From Saccoglossus kowalevskii (lineage: Eukaryota; Hemichordata; Enteropneusta; Harrimaniidae): a stretch of DNA of 51,987 bases. The position numbers and the translations under genes were made by a program. Within the stretch, counting starts at the first letter, position 1, and each line of letters starts with the position of its first letter. Under the pieces are notes generated by a model. The model was not told where the DNA came from and ran no database searches. It worked only from the letters and a program-made list of their open reading frames with translations. Shown in pieces: positions 1 through 12,290 of the stretch. The stretch spans positions 466,568 through 518,554 of the forward strand of contig NW_003130356.1 in NCBI RefSeq assembly GCF_000003605.2, written 5' to 3'.

Positions 1-430
1 CCAATTACTATGACTACAATTGACTCTTTCACCAATCACTATGACTACAATTGTCTCTTTCACCAATCACTATGACTACAATTGTCTCTTTCACCAATCA
101 CTATGACTACAATTGTCTCTTTCACCAATCACTATGACTACAATTGTCTCTTTCACCAATAACTATGACTACAATTGTCTCTTTCAACAATCACTATGAC
201 TACAATTGTCTTTTTCACCAATCACTGTGACTACAATTGTCTCCATCACCAATCACTATGACTGCAATTGTCTCCTTCACAAATCACTATGACTGCAATT
301 GTCTCCTTCACAAATCACTATGACTGCAATTGTCTCCTTCACCAATCACTATGACTACAATTGGCTTTTTGCACCAATCACTATGACTACAATTGTCTCC
401 TTCACCAATCATTATGACTGCTATTGGTTC
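1..430. repeat. 31-bp minisatellite
   Basis: About 14 head-to-tail copies of a 31-base unit containing CCAATCACTATGACTACAAT and TGTCTCTTTCA, with point differences between copies. It runs into the left edge of the window, within or just past the 3' part of the carbonic anhydrase gene. Confidence 0.95.
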
Positions 431-506
431 CTTCATAGAGTTGCCAAACAAAACGAGCATCACAAACACATATGAAGCAACTAAGTTTTTCTAACATTCT
501 ACTTAC

Positions 507-3500
507 ATCAATAAATGTTGCAAAAACTGCAACACCAGTGGGATTCTGTAACGCCTCCTCCAGACTATTGAAACGTATGAAATCATAAGCGACAAGGTGC
601 ACCTACAAAGATCACAGGAAAGTATAATTTGTTTTGTGTTCTATTACATCATCAGAATTGATGATGAACATGAAATAAACAAAAAAATTATACTGAAAAA
701 TGGTCAATAAATGAGAAATGATGGTAATATCATTGTATTAAACAGAGATTATTACCTCTCCGGGATACTGTTTACCATTTAACTGATGCTCTGATCCACG
801 TTTCTTATCTTCACCCCAATGAAAGTGAAGCTGCGTTGCCTTGTATCCACTTGGTAAGCCACCTCCTGATGCATAGTAGTCACCTTTAAGGTTCACTTGA
901 ACTGAGCAGAAACAAAGTTGGTATAATAAGGAAAAGCTACATGTACAAAGCAAATGTTTGGACATACACGTACACGATTGTGACATATTATCTGCAGAGA
1001 TTGCATGCACTGCATTACAAATGGAAATAAGCCATGCATGGCAAAGTCCCCATTAGATATCAAATTTAAGATATATTGTTTTGTTTATAGTAATATATTT
1101 TGAACTAAACAAATGGATATATAGATATGGATCCAGAAGCTGATGCTTGATTATGATGATTTTTTAACTTAAATATATTTGAAATTCAGTAATCTTGTAT
1201 CTGATTGTCAAACAAGTACTTGTCCATATTGAGAGATATTACTCTGGAACAGCATTAATTAAAAAAAAATGGACACTGGTCGGCCAACTTGCATCAGATC
1301 ATCAAACCAATACATCTGCATATGTATGACATGATGTTTAATGAATTATAAAATTTTAATATAATTGGTCAAAGCATGTTAAAACAAAACAAAAAAAATA
1401 ATGTCTAATGTATGTACCAAGTTGAATTCCATCTATAAACGATCGAGATCCGATTCCAGAATGTGAGAAATGCTTGATTTTTGATGATTTTTAGCACAAA
1501 AATAGCCACCATTCGGCCATTTTGGATTGGATCGTCAAACCAATAGGTCTGTATATTTATGAAATGATGTATAATGATTATATAAAATGTGAGTATAATC
1601 AGTCAAAGTATCTCAGAGCACCGTGTTGAGGGACGATGGTCAGAACTGCATTCATTAAAACAAAAAGGCTGTCAGTCAGCCATTTTTAAATCTGATCTGA
1701 AAGACAAAATGGCATGCATCAGGGACTCATAATGTATAATGTATGTACCAAGTTTGAACAAAATCCATCTGTAAACAGCAGAGACCTGTTTCCAGAAATG
1801 CTTGTTTTCAATGATTTTTCAGCACAAAAATGGCCGCTATACTGCCATCTTGAATCAGATCATGAAACAAAATGATACGCATATGTATAATATTATGTCC
1901 AGGGATGTCTAAGATATATGTCCAAATGCATGGCCACACAGAGGTCAATCCAGTTTTCGGACGGGGACTAATAACTTGCATCATGTTCTCTCACCTTCGA
2001 GCACAGTGACTTTTATCACATTCAAACTCAAAGAAACAATAGAAGTTATTTATATGCTATGTAGACCATTGAGAATAAAAATTATTTTCACAAGATTTCA
2101 TTGTCACTGAAAATAAAATATTCTACAGTAATTCAGGGATTAAGTCAGCTCTATCCAAAATACAGTTACTTACATTGTACTACTACTACGTTGGTATGTA
2201 AAAAATGTAGTCTAGAAAAACATATGATAAATTAAGTGAGTTCAGATTATCTTGATAATTTAAAGCATGCTTTTTGATAAGTTACTGTCAATAGTTTTTG
2301 GCATTGTTCCAACTAAGCAGAGAACATGCTAGAAGTTTGAAAAACAAAAGATATTGGAACAGAGAACATGGCATTAGTTTTTTAAAAAAAGATATCAGAG
2401 GACAACAGCAACACTTAGAAACTGTCACCTTGCACAAAATATTTTTTTTTAAATAACATGAATATACAAGGCATAAAGTAAATAACATTACCTGCGTAAC
2501 TTTCGATTTTGTTTTACGATCTGTGCATGTCAAGTATGAGAAAAATAAATTTTCACCCAATTTTGAAGACCAAAACTGATGCATTGTGAACAAAAAGACA
2601 TTCAACATAGACTTTGATTGTGTATTTGTACCCATTATGGCATATGTGAAGTTTGAATGAAATTGATCAATGCATTGTCAATAACAGGCAATAACATAAT
2701 TTTCACCCTATTCCTTTTGACCAAAAACTATATATTTTAACCCCAAAAATAACTTTCAATTCACTTTGATTGTGAAATTGTGTCTATCAACATATGATAT
2801 ATATTGCACATCACCTATATACAGGGTCCTGCCCAGCCTGATTTGAGTGCTGATCGCTAATTAATATTCATGAGCTACTTAATATTAATAATCTAACATT
2901 ATTTGGCCATCCTACTAGTTACGATTAAATACCTTAAATAATTTAATTTTTATGAATGAAATGCAAATGCAATGCAGATGGGGCAAAATATCATTTCACC
3001 CTTTATTAGCTGCTTTCTTTACCAAAATTTGCATTTTGTGATCCAAAACCAGATTTAACATGCATAGATCCAAAAACAAAAAGGATGTGATCTGTAAGTT
3101 ATACTGATACGTGTTTGTAGAAATTATTGTGAAAATCTAATATAATTAACATTAAGAGTTATGGTGTAGCACACATTTTTAACATTTTATTGACCGAAAA
3201 AAAGCCTTTTTTGATCATAAATGCCCCAAAATAACCGTTTAATATAAATACATAAAAAAAAAATTGTGTAATACTTAGTACATCACATGTGTACCAAGTT
3301 TGAATAAAATTTGTTCATGCATGGGAAGAGCACATCGACGCATGGAACCAAAACTATAAGCTCCTGTTTAGACAATTCCATGTTTGGCAGGGGCTAATGA
3401 AATGATTCAAAAGAATTCTATCAGTTCAGTTATACATTCATTGCTGGAATTATGAACAATTTCTAAATATTGGATATAAGAGACATTAATTCACAGCTTT

Positions 3501-6500
3501 CCGAAATGGTTTGTTTGGAAAAAAAATAGATCTATTGAAAGAAAGAATTTTGTAAATGGTGAAGTTGTGACATAGGGGTGATCCGTTTGAGGGGGTCTCT
3601 GGATATTTCTTTTTCTTACGGCATATATTTTATTATTATGCATCTGTCACCATAAGTTACAGCGTGCTGTTGGTCGATACTCTCGCTGTACTGTCTTAAT
3701 GCATATTTTGAGGTACCTTCGTAATAATCTCATATTCATATCATTATCTACATTACATTTCTATACACAAATTCTTATGCTTTTACATGTACAATTCACA
3801 ATCTTTATACATACAATCCTTTAGAACCACCCTCCCCTCCCCTCCCCTCCCTCCCCTTCCCTTCATTTTCAGGGGGACCTATAACATATATTTCAAAACA
3901 CCATAGCTTGTATAGAATGTTCTTACCTGTATGTCCATTGTTAAGTATCTGCATAGCAGATGGTCTGGATTCATCTATAAGTTTGCCTTTCATACCTATC
4001 CATGTCAGAGGTCCAAGATCTTTTTTGATCACTTTAGTTGTGTCAATGTTTATCGGCGACTGTCTTTCCCCAGCGCAGTGTTTATAATTCATTGACCAGT
4101 GTTCAGGACCTGACAATAAGAATGCAGTATATGGTTTTTTTAATATCTGATAATTTCATGCAGTACCAGATTGAACCCAATTTATTTGAGTGGGAGTACC
4201 ATACTGTAAAGGGGTCAATTATTCACTGGGTTTTAATTTTGCTTATTTCGCTGACTGGAAAATGCGCTAAATTAAAACCCAGTGAATATGTAAAATTTAG
4301 CATAGAACACATTAACTAAATGATAAAACCGTGAATTTAAAACGCACTGAATATGCCTGAAATGGTAAATCAGCGAAATTTAAACTCAGTAAAAATTAGT
4401 TATTTTACAGTATAATGGTTGTGCCATTAAATACTTTTAAAGATGTATATATTTCCGGTACTTAAACGGGATAATTTAATGGCTTTTATTTCGAAGGCAA
4501 TAAACCCTTCCTAAAAATGTGAAAAAAAAACATTCATAAATTTTGTTGGTAATTTTGAAGAATCCTTCTAAAAATTACAGTTTCCATGACAACAAAGTCT
4601 AGCCCCCCTCTTAAAGTCCTAATCAATAGGTTATTGTTCAATCCCTCTTAAAAATGTCATGTAAATTCGTCCACAACTTTTTTAGTTATCTGCGTACAAA
4701 CAAACACACCAACTACTTTGGCAGAGATTAACACACATAATCTGTTGATTATCATTGTTCAGACATACCTTACTATATGTACGGCTTACTTCATTATGGT
4801 TTGACATGGTGTACCTCTCCTCTTTCCAAAATGTATTTTTTTGCATGAATGAAACTTTAAAGTGGGAGAGTCATCATCTGTGCATGTATCAGATGGCCAT
4901 AGGGTGTAATTGTTTACAAACAAGCGTCTACCCATGAGCCTTTGCATTTTAAGCGTGTGCTGATATCGTCGCTTGCGATTCAATTCTTACGCATGCGCAG
5001 GTGATGACTATCTCGCTTTAACATGAAAAATTTGTGCAACTTATATTCAAACCAATGCATGGTATATTACGTAAGAAGTTATCAAGAAAGCAGATCTTAA
5101 AAGCATGAATCAAACATTTGGCTTTTAGCCTTTTTTGGCCTTAAAATGGCTGCCATTCAGTCATCTTTAATGGGATCATGAAACATGCATGTGCGTATGT
5201 CTGATATGATGTATGTGTGAAGTTTAATGTCTGATACTGTGGATCCAAAACTGCATTCTTTAGACAAAATAGCCACCAGTTGGCCATTTTGAACCTAATC
5301 AAAAAATGAAATTTTATTACATCAAGGTCCCATTATGTTTAATGTATATATCATCCGTCTAGATCAAGTTCCAGAATTGTGAAAATGGATGATATCATCC
5401 ATTTTTGCCCTCAAAATGGCTGCAATCAGCCATCTTCAATCAGATCATAAAAAACATGATAATCACCCCCCCCCCCATATCTGATACTAGATAGTGCAGT
5501 TCTCCAAAAAGTTTGAACTTAGTCTGAAAACAGAGACTTATGGAATAAGCTCTGTGCATACATACATGGCTGTGTACACCTGTATATCCATAACTATTCA
5601 GTCGAAAGCACTTCTATGTCGAAAGTTACATCATATTCAAATACCCTGACCTTACGATTAGAATTGAGCTACTGTTTTGCTATACTGATGGCCAGAGGAC
5701 CCCATACATATCCAGCAGCCTCTGCTTTAATGAGAGGAAAAAAACATAATCCCATGGTATTTAATAACCATATGCGCTAAGCTAAGGACAGGAACAGCTC
5801 ACAGGTATGACTCAAGTTTTTAAATCATCCCCCTTCACTAGGACGTTATTCTTCAAAATCTACTAACATTTGGTGATGTGGCCGAATGTATATAAGTTTA
5901 CACTGTTGAATGCAAGCAGTTGAATGAGGGAATTGAAACTACAACCAGTGTGCCCCCGATATGATGCTAATGTGACGCACAACTGAGACACAAAAATTTA
6001 CTGTGACGCAACTAATTGTGATAATTCACTGGTATGTCATTGTCGCAACAGAAAATCATACATTTGACAGAATGATTTCAAAAAAAATCTTACTATACTT
6101 ATTTGTTGTTAATTTGTTAATTTAAAAATAAAATTTACATTTTTTAAACAAATTAAGTGAAAAAAACAAAGGAAATCAGGAGACATAACATTTTCATTTG
6201 TGTCTCAAACCATCCATACAATCACATACAAATTTCTCCTCTCTCAACTAAGACCTCTCTCCTCAGAATTCAAACAAACTGGCTCAACTGAATTTTAAGA
6301 ATTTCGTTTTGACTCTGGATCCCTACAAATTCTGTCATGTTAGAGGACACGCTGCATACCCTGACCTGAAGCGAAAACACGCCAATCACTGTACATACCA
6401 CACACATGTATTTTGTTAGAATGACACACAACAAATAATGGTGGAAAAATTAATTACATGTAAAATGGAAAATAACATATTGTAACAGTTCTAAATCAGT

Positions 6501-7223
6501 TTAGCCTTTGTGGCTGTGATAAGGTATAAATTTGTATGGGGGTGGTTGACCTTTGACACAGCGACCTTCGCATCAGTGATGAAATTTTTAAACAAATATT
6601 TAAGTACATTGTACCATTATAGTACTAATTTCATCATCAATTAAATTACTGTCATTAATAATTTCCAATTTAATAAGAAGACAGTATTAATGAGTTCAGA
6701 GAGTGCTCGTTATGACATGACAAAATCGCAGTGAATGACTAATCGAGATGTGCAAAACAGATTGCAATGTACCTGAGTAATCTAGTTTTTCATGACAACG
6801 AAATGAAATGATTGAATTCTTTTATTTTAATAAATTTTTGATAATTTGTTTCTGCTTGGTAATAGTATGAATAGTCAATAAATCTTTTAAATTATTCAAC
6901 ATTATTAGTTGATACTCACCTGTATTGCCTTTATAACTCCATGCGTGCTCTGATAAAAAAAAAATAAAAAAAAATTTAAAAATTCCAGTTTTGTAAAATT
7001 TCCATCAAATTGCAATTGTAATGTCTTTTATATTTGTGGGTGTATGTATGCTGGAGAAAAGCAGTGATCGCTAATTTCAGTGTGATCTGCATATCGTTGG
7101 TGCTCATACGCTTTCCTTTGAGGAATAACAAAGTACAAATTTACGAACCCACAAAAGTTAAAACTTACCTCTTGCATATGCTTGTAGTACAAGAAATGAA
7201 ACGAGTGTCAGCGAAAACATCAT
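507..7223 (-). CDS. Secreted alpha-carbonic anhydrase, 5' five exons (3' end beyond window)
   Basis: Zinc enzyme that interconverts CO2 and bicarbonate; the signal peptide implies a secreted, lumenal or surface form. Exons on the minus strand, in order: 7223-7169, 6949-6920, 4109-3927, 901-756, 602-507, all with AG acceptors and GT donors and matching phases (1,1,1,0,0). They join to 170 residues. Residues 1-17 are a signal peptide. GPEHW is at 29-33, CAGERQSPINI at 40-50 (C40 is the conserved first cysteine of secretory forms). NNGHT at 85-89 gives the proton-shuttle His88. HFHWG at 115-119 gives zinc ligands His115 and His117, SEHQLNG follows, and VHLVAY at 139-144 gives the third ligand His140. 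All catalytic residues visible here are intact, so an active enzyme is inferred. Family members have about 260-320 residues, so roughly 100 or more remain to the left of position 507. The exact subtype cannot be decided without the C-terminus. Confidence 0.95.
1100..1920. repeat. Decayed intronic repeat, carbonic anhydrase intron 3
   Basis: Several diverged copies of a block containing ATGGCCGCCATTC-like text, CCATTTTGAATCAGATCATG and ATGATGTATAATGT. Related text recurs at about 5080-5520 on the same strand. Copy borders are blurred. The rest of this intron (902-3926) shows only a pyrimidine tract at 3828-3862 and AT-rich sequence. Confidence 0.6.
4202..4412. mobile_element. Family E MITE, copy 1
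   Basis: 211-bp element with ends TA-CTGTAAAG and TTTACAG-TA, probably a TA duplication. Interior is self-complementary around ACTGGGTTTTAATTT and AAATTAAAACCCAGTGAATA. Other copies are at 19848-20053 (inverted), 24793-24966 (internally deleted) and 26360-26555. Confidence 0.85.
4857..5021. mobile_element. Family C TTAA MITE, copy 1
   Basis: 165 bp from TTAA 4857-4860 to TTAA 5018-5021. Terminal inverted repeat AGTGGGAGAGTCATCATCTG against AGCGAGATAGTCATCACCTG (reverse complement of the right end). GCATGCGC palindromic core near the right end. In carbonic anhydrase intron 2. Confidence 0.85.
5958..6345 (+). repeat. Dispersed repeat, copy 1 (pair with 47640-47940)
   Basis: Shares blocks such as GTGACGCAACTAATTGTG, AACAAAGGAAAT and TTTTGACTC(T/A)GGATCCCTA in the same order with 47640-47940. 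No open frame or terminal repeats were recognised. Confidence 0.65.
6920..6949 (-). CDS. Carbonic anhydrase exon 2 (30-nt microexon)
   Basis: Thirty-base exon between acceptor TTTTTTATCAG and donor GTGAGT. With the flanking phases it reads E-HAWSYKGNT-G, matching the W-x-Y-x-G-x-x-GPEHW start of alpha-carbonic anhydrases. Only one of the three frames joins both neighbours without a stop. Confidence 0.9.
7169..7223 (-). CDS. Carbonic anhydrase exon 1 (signal peptide)
   Basis: Coding part begins at ATG 7223-7221, with a second ATG directly after. It encodes MMFSLTLVSFLVLQAYAR plus one base, and ends at donor GTAAGT (7168 downward). The short hydrophobic core followed by Ala-Tyr-Ala is a good signal-peptidase site. 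The single leftover base joins the AG of exon 2 to make Glu. Upstream 5' UTR structure was not resolved. Confidence 0.85.
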
Positions 7224-9090
7224 ATTTTTTCGAGAAACTGGGATGATACTCAGAGACACAAGTCTGTGTACGCTTACGTGGATGAATAGACGTCCAAAAG
7301 GTCTGATTAATAATTAATTTACACTAAACACAGAGTGCACATGGGTACTTGATATGAACTTCGGCACAGAGTTTGAGACAAATGGAGTTAATTCAAGTGT
7401 TTACTTACACGTTCTCAACAGGTGGTTTGATTATAAACATAAGGGGAGGATCACTGATTTGTTTTTCAACATTTTGAATACTAAAGTCAACTTTTGCTAC
7501 GTCTCACAAAATAAATCTGTGAAAATGTTTTCACATATTTTGAAAAATTTGTCGCTGATAGGATATGATGCATATTGGGTCCAAAATTAAAGAACAAATT
7601 ATAGAAAAAATAAATGAAAATAAACAAAATCTTGTAATTTTTTAATGGCATTTAAAAGGTATAAAATGAAAATACTAGACACGTTGATTTATTCTTTTCT
7701 TGTGTCTTGTATGCCTATGTCACGTTTAGACCAGACAGTGATAAAAGCTTTTACGTAATAATTTAAAAAAAAAAAAAAATTAATGGACAAGAATTAACTT
7801 TGTAGTACTGTATGTCTGGTGAGAATTATGGAAAATCTTGCCAGACGCCAAATTTTACAATCTTACTGGTCTATCAAAAAAAAATTGTTTATCAAATACT
7901 AACTTTAACCTCATTTCGTCACACTGGGTAGTAAGTATCTCTGCAATGATTACAATCTATAAATAGACTGGCCTGACCTTTGACCCAGGTGTCAATAAGA
8001 CGAAAGGTTGAACACTACACAAAGATTGTGGTAGCATTTTTAGTGTAGAGTCCTGATGAGAAAATACAGAAGAATGTATCTTTATCATTAATACGTATTT
8101 TTGTTACAAATTAAAGTCTCTTTCTATGATTTGGGGTCCAAGGAAGCAGAATTTGTGGTTAACGCAATCCTTGGAACGTGATTAAATACAAGAGTCTAAG
8201 AGTTCATTGTATTACATAAGAATATACAATTTTTTAACCCATGCTTGAATGAGGGTCAGCAAGGGGTATTTTCGTAAGCTGTAATTTAAATAAATGAAAA
8301 ACGTAAATGTGTAAAGGTGTAAAATGTAATCAGCTATTTTATTCGTCCATAATTTGTACAAAGATCTTATTTTTTGTCAGCGTATAAAGCATTTTCAACA
8401 TTAAATGTCGTAATTCGTACACAATTTCCAATTTTGATTCTAAAACACAAATTATCAAATATATTATAAAAAATGTAAAATGTAATTAGGAATTTGCTTT
8501 ATCTGTAAAGTGTAAAAAACTATTTTTTACTGTAAATGGAACTTTCCTTTTTATTTCCTGTTAAAACGTAAAATGCATTTTATTTATTTCCTGTGACCTA
8601 TACCAGCTATCCCCCCTTGCCCAAATAGTTGAATTAATGTAGCTTGCAGGTTTTAACAAGTTAAACCCATTCATTTCATTTGAATAAATATTTCTAATAA
8701 AAATTTGAATTTGCCACTTAAACAAGTCAAAACAAAACAAAATATATTTTTTTTCATGTTGCTATGGTAAAGGTGGCACAAACTCAAAAAAACGAAATAG
8801 TAATTTTAGGCACACACTCAAGAAAATTAGAATGAGATATGTTCTAGATTTTAATTGACTCAAAGATCTGTTACAAGGATACATTTTGTGCAAAGCTATG
8901 CCCAAAAATCAAGTTTTGGGCCATTGTCATGGCAACGGCAGGACAGAACTTTTTTTTTTTTCAAAGGGCATTCCTAGCATCTTTTCCAAATGACGTTGTT
9001 GTGCACTGTTCTTCTCCATTGGCTAGTTGGATTCAACTGCCAAAGAAACTTATAAAAATTTATAAAGATGACAAAAAACGGTTTGTTGTG
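7224..9090. other. No gene seen upstream of carbonic anhydrase
   Basis: AT-rich sequence with poly-A and poly-T runs, probably containing the carbonic anhydrase promoter and leader. No conserved exon was found on either strand. Confidence 0.5.
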
Positions 9091-9091
9091 C

Positions 9092-9285
9092 CACAAAAAT
9101 AGTCAATCACGTCTGTTGAATAAATGAAAACAGGTTTGTTTAGCCGAGAGTACAGCAAAAATAGTCAATAACGTCTGTTGAATAAATGAAAACAGGTTTG
9201 TTTAGCCGAGAGTACAGCAAAAATAGTCAATAACATCTGTTAGATATATGAAAACAGATTTGTTGTGCTAAGAGTACCGCAAAAA
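9092..9285. repeat. 62-bp tandem repeat, about 3 copies
   Basis: Unit contains AAAATAGTCAATAACGTCTG, AATGAAAACAGGTTTGTTTA and GCCGAGAGTACAGC. The second copy is nearly identical to the first; the third is diverged. Confidence 0.9.
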
Positions 9286-9416
9286 TGAGAAAAATATTTA
9301 TTCATAATTCTCTTCGAATATCGTATTTCATATGATCCACAATCTATCACAATAAATGCAAGACTGAATCATGGTGATTTATTGTGATTATGCCTGGGAA
9401 GAAAACTACACGGTAA

Positions 9417-9569
9417 CCTCATTATAACGAACATCTTTATAATGAACTTCTTGATACATGTATAATGAACACATTGCATGTATTATGCACTTCTCTATAG
9501 TGAACACTTCAATATAACAAACTAATTGTATGTCAGTAAAGAGTTCGTTATAACGAGGTTACAGTGTAC
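9417..9569. mobile_element. MITE with CTGTAACCTCGTTATAACG ends
   Basis: 153-bp palindromic element. Left end TACACGGTAACCTCATTATA; right end, reverse complemented, TACACTGTAACCTCGTTATA. The inverted repeat is about 26 bp with two mismatches. The interior is AT-rich and has no frame. Confidence 0.85.
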
Positions 9570-12290
9570 TTTTAATAAAATATTGCTTTGACATTGATTT
9601 TTTATAGAAAACGTCACCAAAAGATATATTGTTGCAGAATTAATTGATTCAACAGAATCCAGTTTTCTGTGAGATATAAGAAACAAAGACGATTACTAAC
9701 AAGTGTCATCTTTCCACGATCAATGATAATATAACACATTACAGTTGCCCAGAGATTATTTGTGACAATGCACACATGTTTGACTTGTATCGTGTTTTAC
9801 AGAGAGCAATCCTCATTAATTGTGTATATGAGACATCATGTCAAAATTCAGAGTAGAACTCCATGGCAACCAGAAAATGATTGGAGGCGGATACAATAAC
9901 GGAACAAATAATAGTTGTACTTTGGTTATATAATGTTCAAAGTTTTTTTGTGTTTTTTTAATTTTGTTGCCAGGCAACAGTTTCTAGGCATTACATGACA
10001 ATTTGATAGTACTATATCATGCAGTTTATACAAATAATGGCAATATTCCTCTGCATGTCGGACGAACCACGCAAACACACCAACAGGTTCGGCAAGAGAT
10101 TTTCAAAACCACAAGGAACTTTCACTTGTGGGGCACATGCAGCTAACAAAATTGCATCTACTCGAACCGCCAGTAACACAACACAAATGGAACGCAAAAT
10201 TTGAATACATAAACAAACACGCAACCAAGTCGGCAGTGGAGTCGGCAGATGACTATATGACTTCCAAAATATTCTTGTCAATAAAGACGTTAAAAATATG
10301 ATAAATACATCACTGGTACATCACTGTTGTTCCGCGTTGTTGGACGCAGCGTAGCAGTTCTTGCCGCTGAGACCATGGACATTCAAATCACCCATTATAA
10401 CGATTTTTAACAAATAAACTCTTGAATTCAAAATGACAAAACAATCATTAACTGATACCTTTGGGGTATATTAGGATTTGTCTTCTCGATGAGTATCTCG
10501 GTAAATAATTGTCACATCAAGGAGATAAATCTTCATAAAACACTGTATACACTGTTCTCCTCAGTTGCAGTCAATAATTGTTTAGTATGTTCTAAAAATA
10601 TAATTTGTCAAAGCATGAATGTGTGCATTACTGGTCCTGTACAACACAGACATGCATCCATTTTTTTTATAATTTTCATTCACAGACGGGGTATATTTAG
10701 AGCAGATGAAAATTTGAAATAACAAATAAAGATTTGTGCAAAATTCTTTATTTTTGAAACTGAAAAATCTGTACATAACTGATTATTTATTGAGTGTAAA
10801 TAAGAATTGAAGATTTCTAGAAACATGTTAAGACTTTCTTTTTTTATAAAATGGCAGTGTTTTAAAATATATTTACATATTATTAAAATCGGTATTCATG
10901 TACATCACCTGTAATAATTACTGTATTTATTCTTACAAAAGCACAAGCATTGAAAGTTCCGAACCAACCTCCCTGCTAATTTTGTAATTAAGTAATTGAT
11001 TTTTTTATTTGATTCTGTATTAAAATTTAACTTTTTCACATGCAACTTAAGGAGCGGTGTGTATTTATTTTACTGCAATATTAATACTATAAATTGAGAT
11101 AATTTACATACATATTAAAATGCAGTACAAAAACTGGATTAAAATTTAGTAACAGCACAGTGGAAAATTTCATTCTAATGTACAGAAACAGCACAGTGGA
11201 AAATTTCACCAAAATTACAAAGCATTATAAATTCAGAGTTAGTTCCTTGGATTAATTAACATACAGTACATCAACAAATGGGTTTTCATAACTCTGTGAG
11301 CACCATCTTTTTTCGAAGACTTTTATTTTATTTTTTTCTATATAATTTTGGGCCAAATGCACATAATTTCTTATTGGCATCAGGTCTTGATTAAAATGTT
11401 AGTAAAAGAGAATAGTGATGAAAGTTGATGTTGGTGCTCAAAGTGGTAAAGTAATCTGAATTTTGATAGAATCTATATCTCATTTGATAAAAGTCCAATT
11501 TAGAGGTTAAAGAGATGTGGTCGTCACGCGGATGTGGATAAAAATTTTGATTTTCCCTCAACTTACTGCGATCTACTAATAATTGCATAAGGAGACAAGT
11601 ACATAGTACACATGTAAGTTTAGATTTGGGTGAATCGGACACGATTATAAGGAACTTGCTATAGATCATAATTTATATTTGTATGAACTAATTGGAACCA
11701 TCTCTTTTTTTTGTATACACTGATCTGTATAAGTTTTAATTGAGAGTTTGAATTGTAATAAATTTTATCAACAATCTTGTTGATAAGAAACTTGTATCTG
11801 ATGCATGCGCTGTGTGACAATCACCGCTCTTACCGAATAACTTTAATTACATTGGTGCATTAGTGGTTCAAATAGAACACAGGACCAGAAATATTACTGG
11901 GCCTTGAAATTAACCAAATTTCTTTGAAATTGTTAAAAGCTTTATACAAACAAAAAAAGAAAGAATTCAATAATAATGGCCCAAGGAACTTGAATTTCAA
12001 TCTGATTCACAAATGACAGTGTAACATAACCTGCCACACACAGGACAACTATAGGTGGATTTTTCCTCTAACTTACAATGAAGAAAAAAAAAAAAATTCC
12101 CTATTCAATCCATGCTTCATCACAGTAAATACACATACAGTGATACTAATCAATCCATGCATTACTGACAATACACACGTACTGACCTTTGAACCTGCAT
12201 GCAACATGGGTAGATATGTTAAATTGATAATTCATTAAAAAATCTTGGTCACCAGAAAACATCTCCTCACTTGACTTGTAAATTACGGAT
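9570..12290. other. Intergenic, carbonic anhydrase to RADX
   Basis: Convergent-side spacer 3' of RADX. A slightly GC-richer island at about 10020-10380 has a minus-strand 89-codon frame with a hydrophobic stretch, but no family match or convincing splice site. The rest is AT-rich and empty. A minus-strand ATTAAA at 11842-11847 is a weak candidate RADX polyadenylation signal. Confidence 0.45.

Noticed and set aside
1-430. CRISPR-like array
   Set aside because: Units are directly contiguous with no unique spacers; the same holds for the 38-bp and 99-bp arrays. The genome is eukaryotic.
10012-10281. 89-codon minus-strand frame with a hydrophobic stretch, considered as the carbonic anhydrase signal exon or a small secreted protein
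   Set aside because: The exon at 7169-7223 gives a clean signal peptide with the right phase and donor; no family match was seen for this frame.
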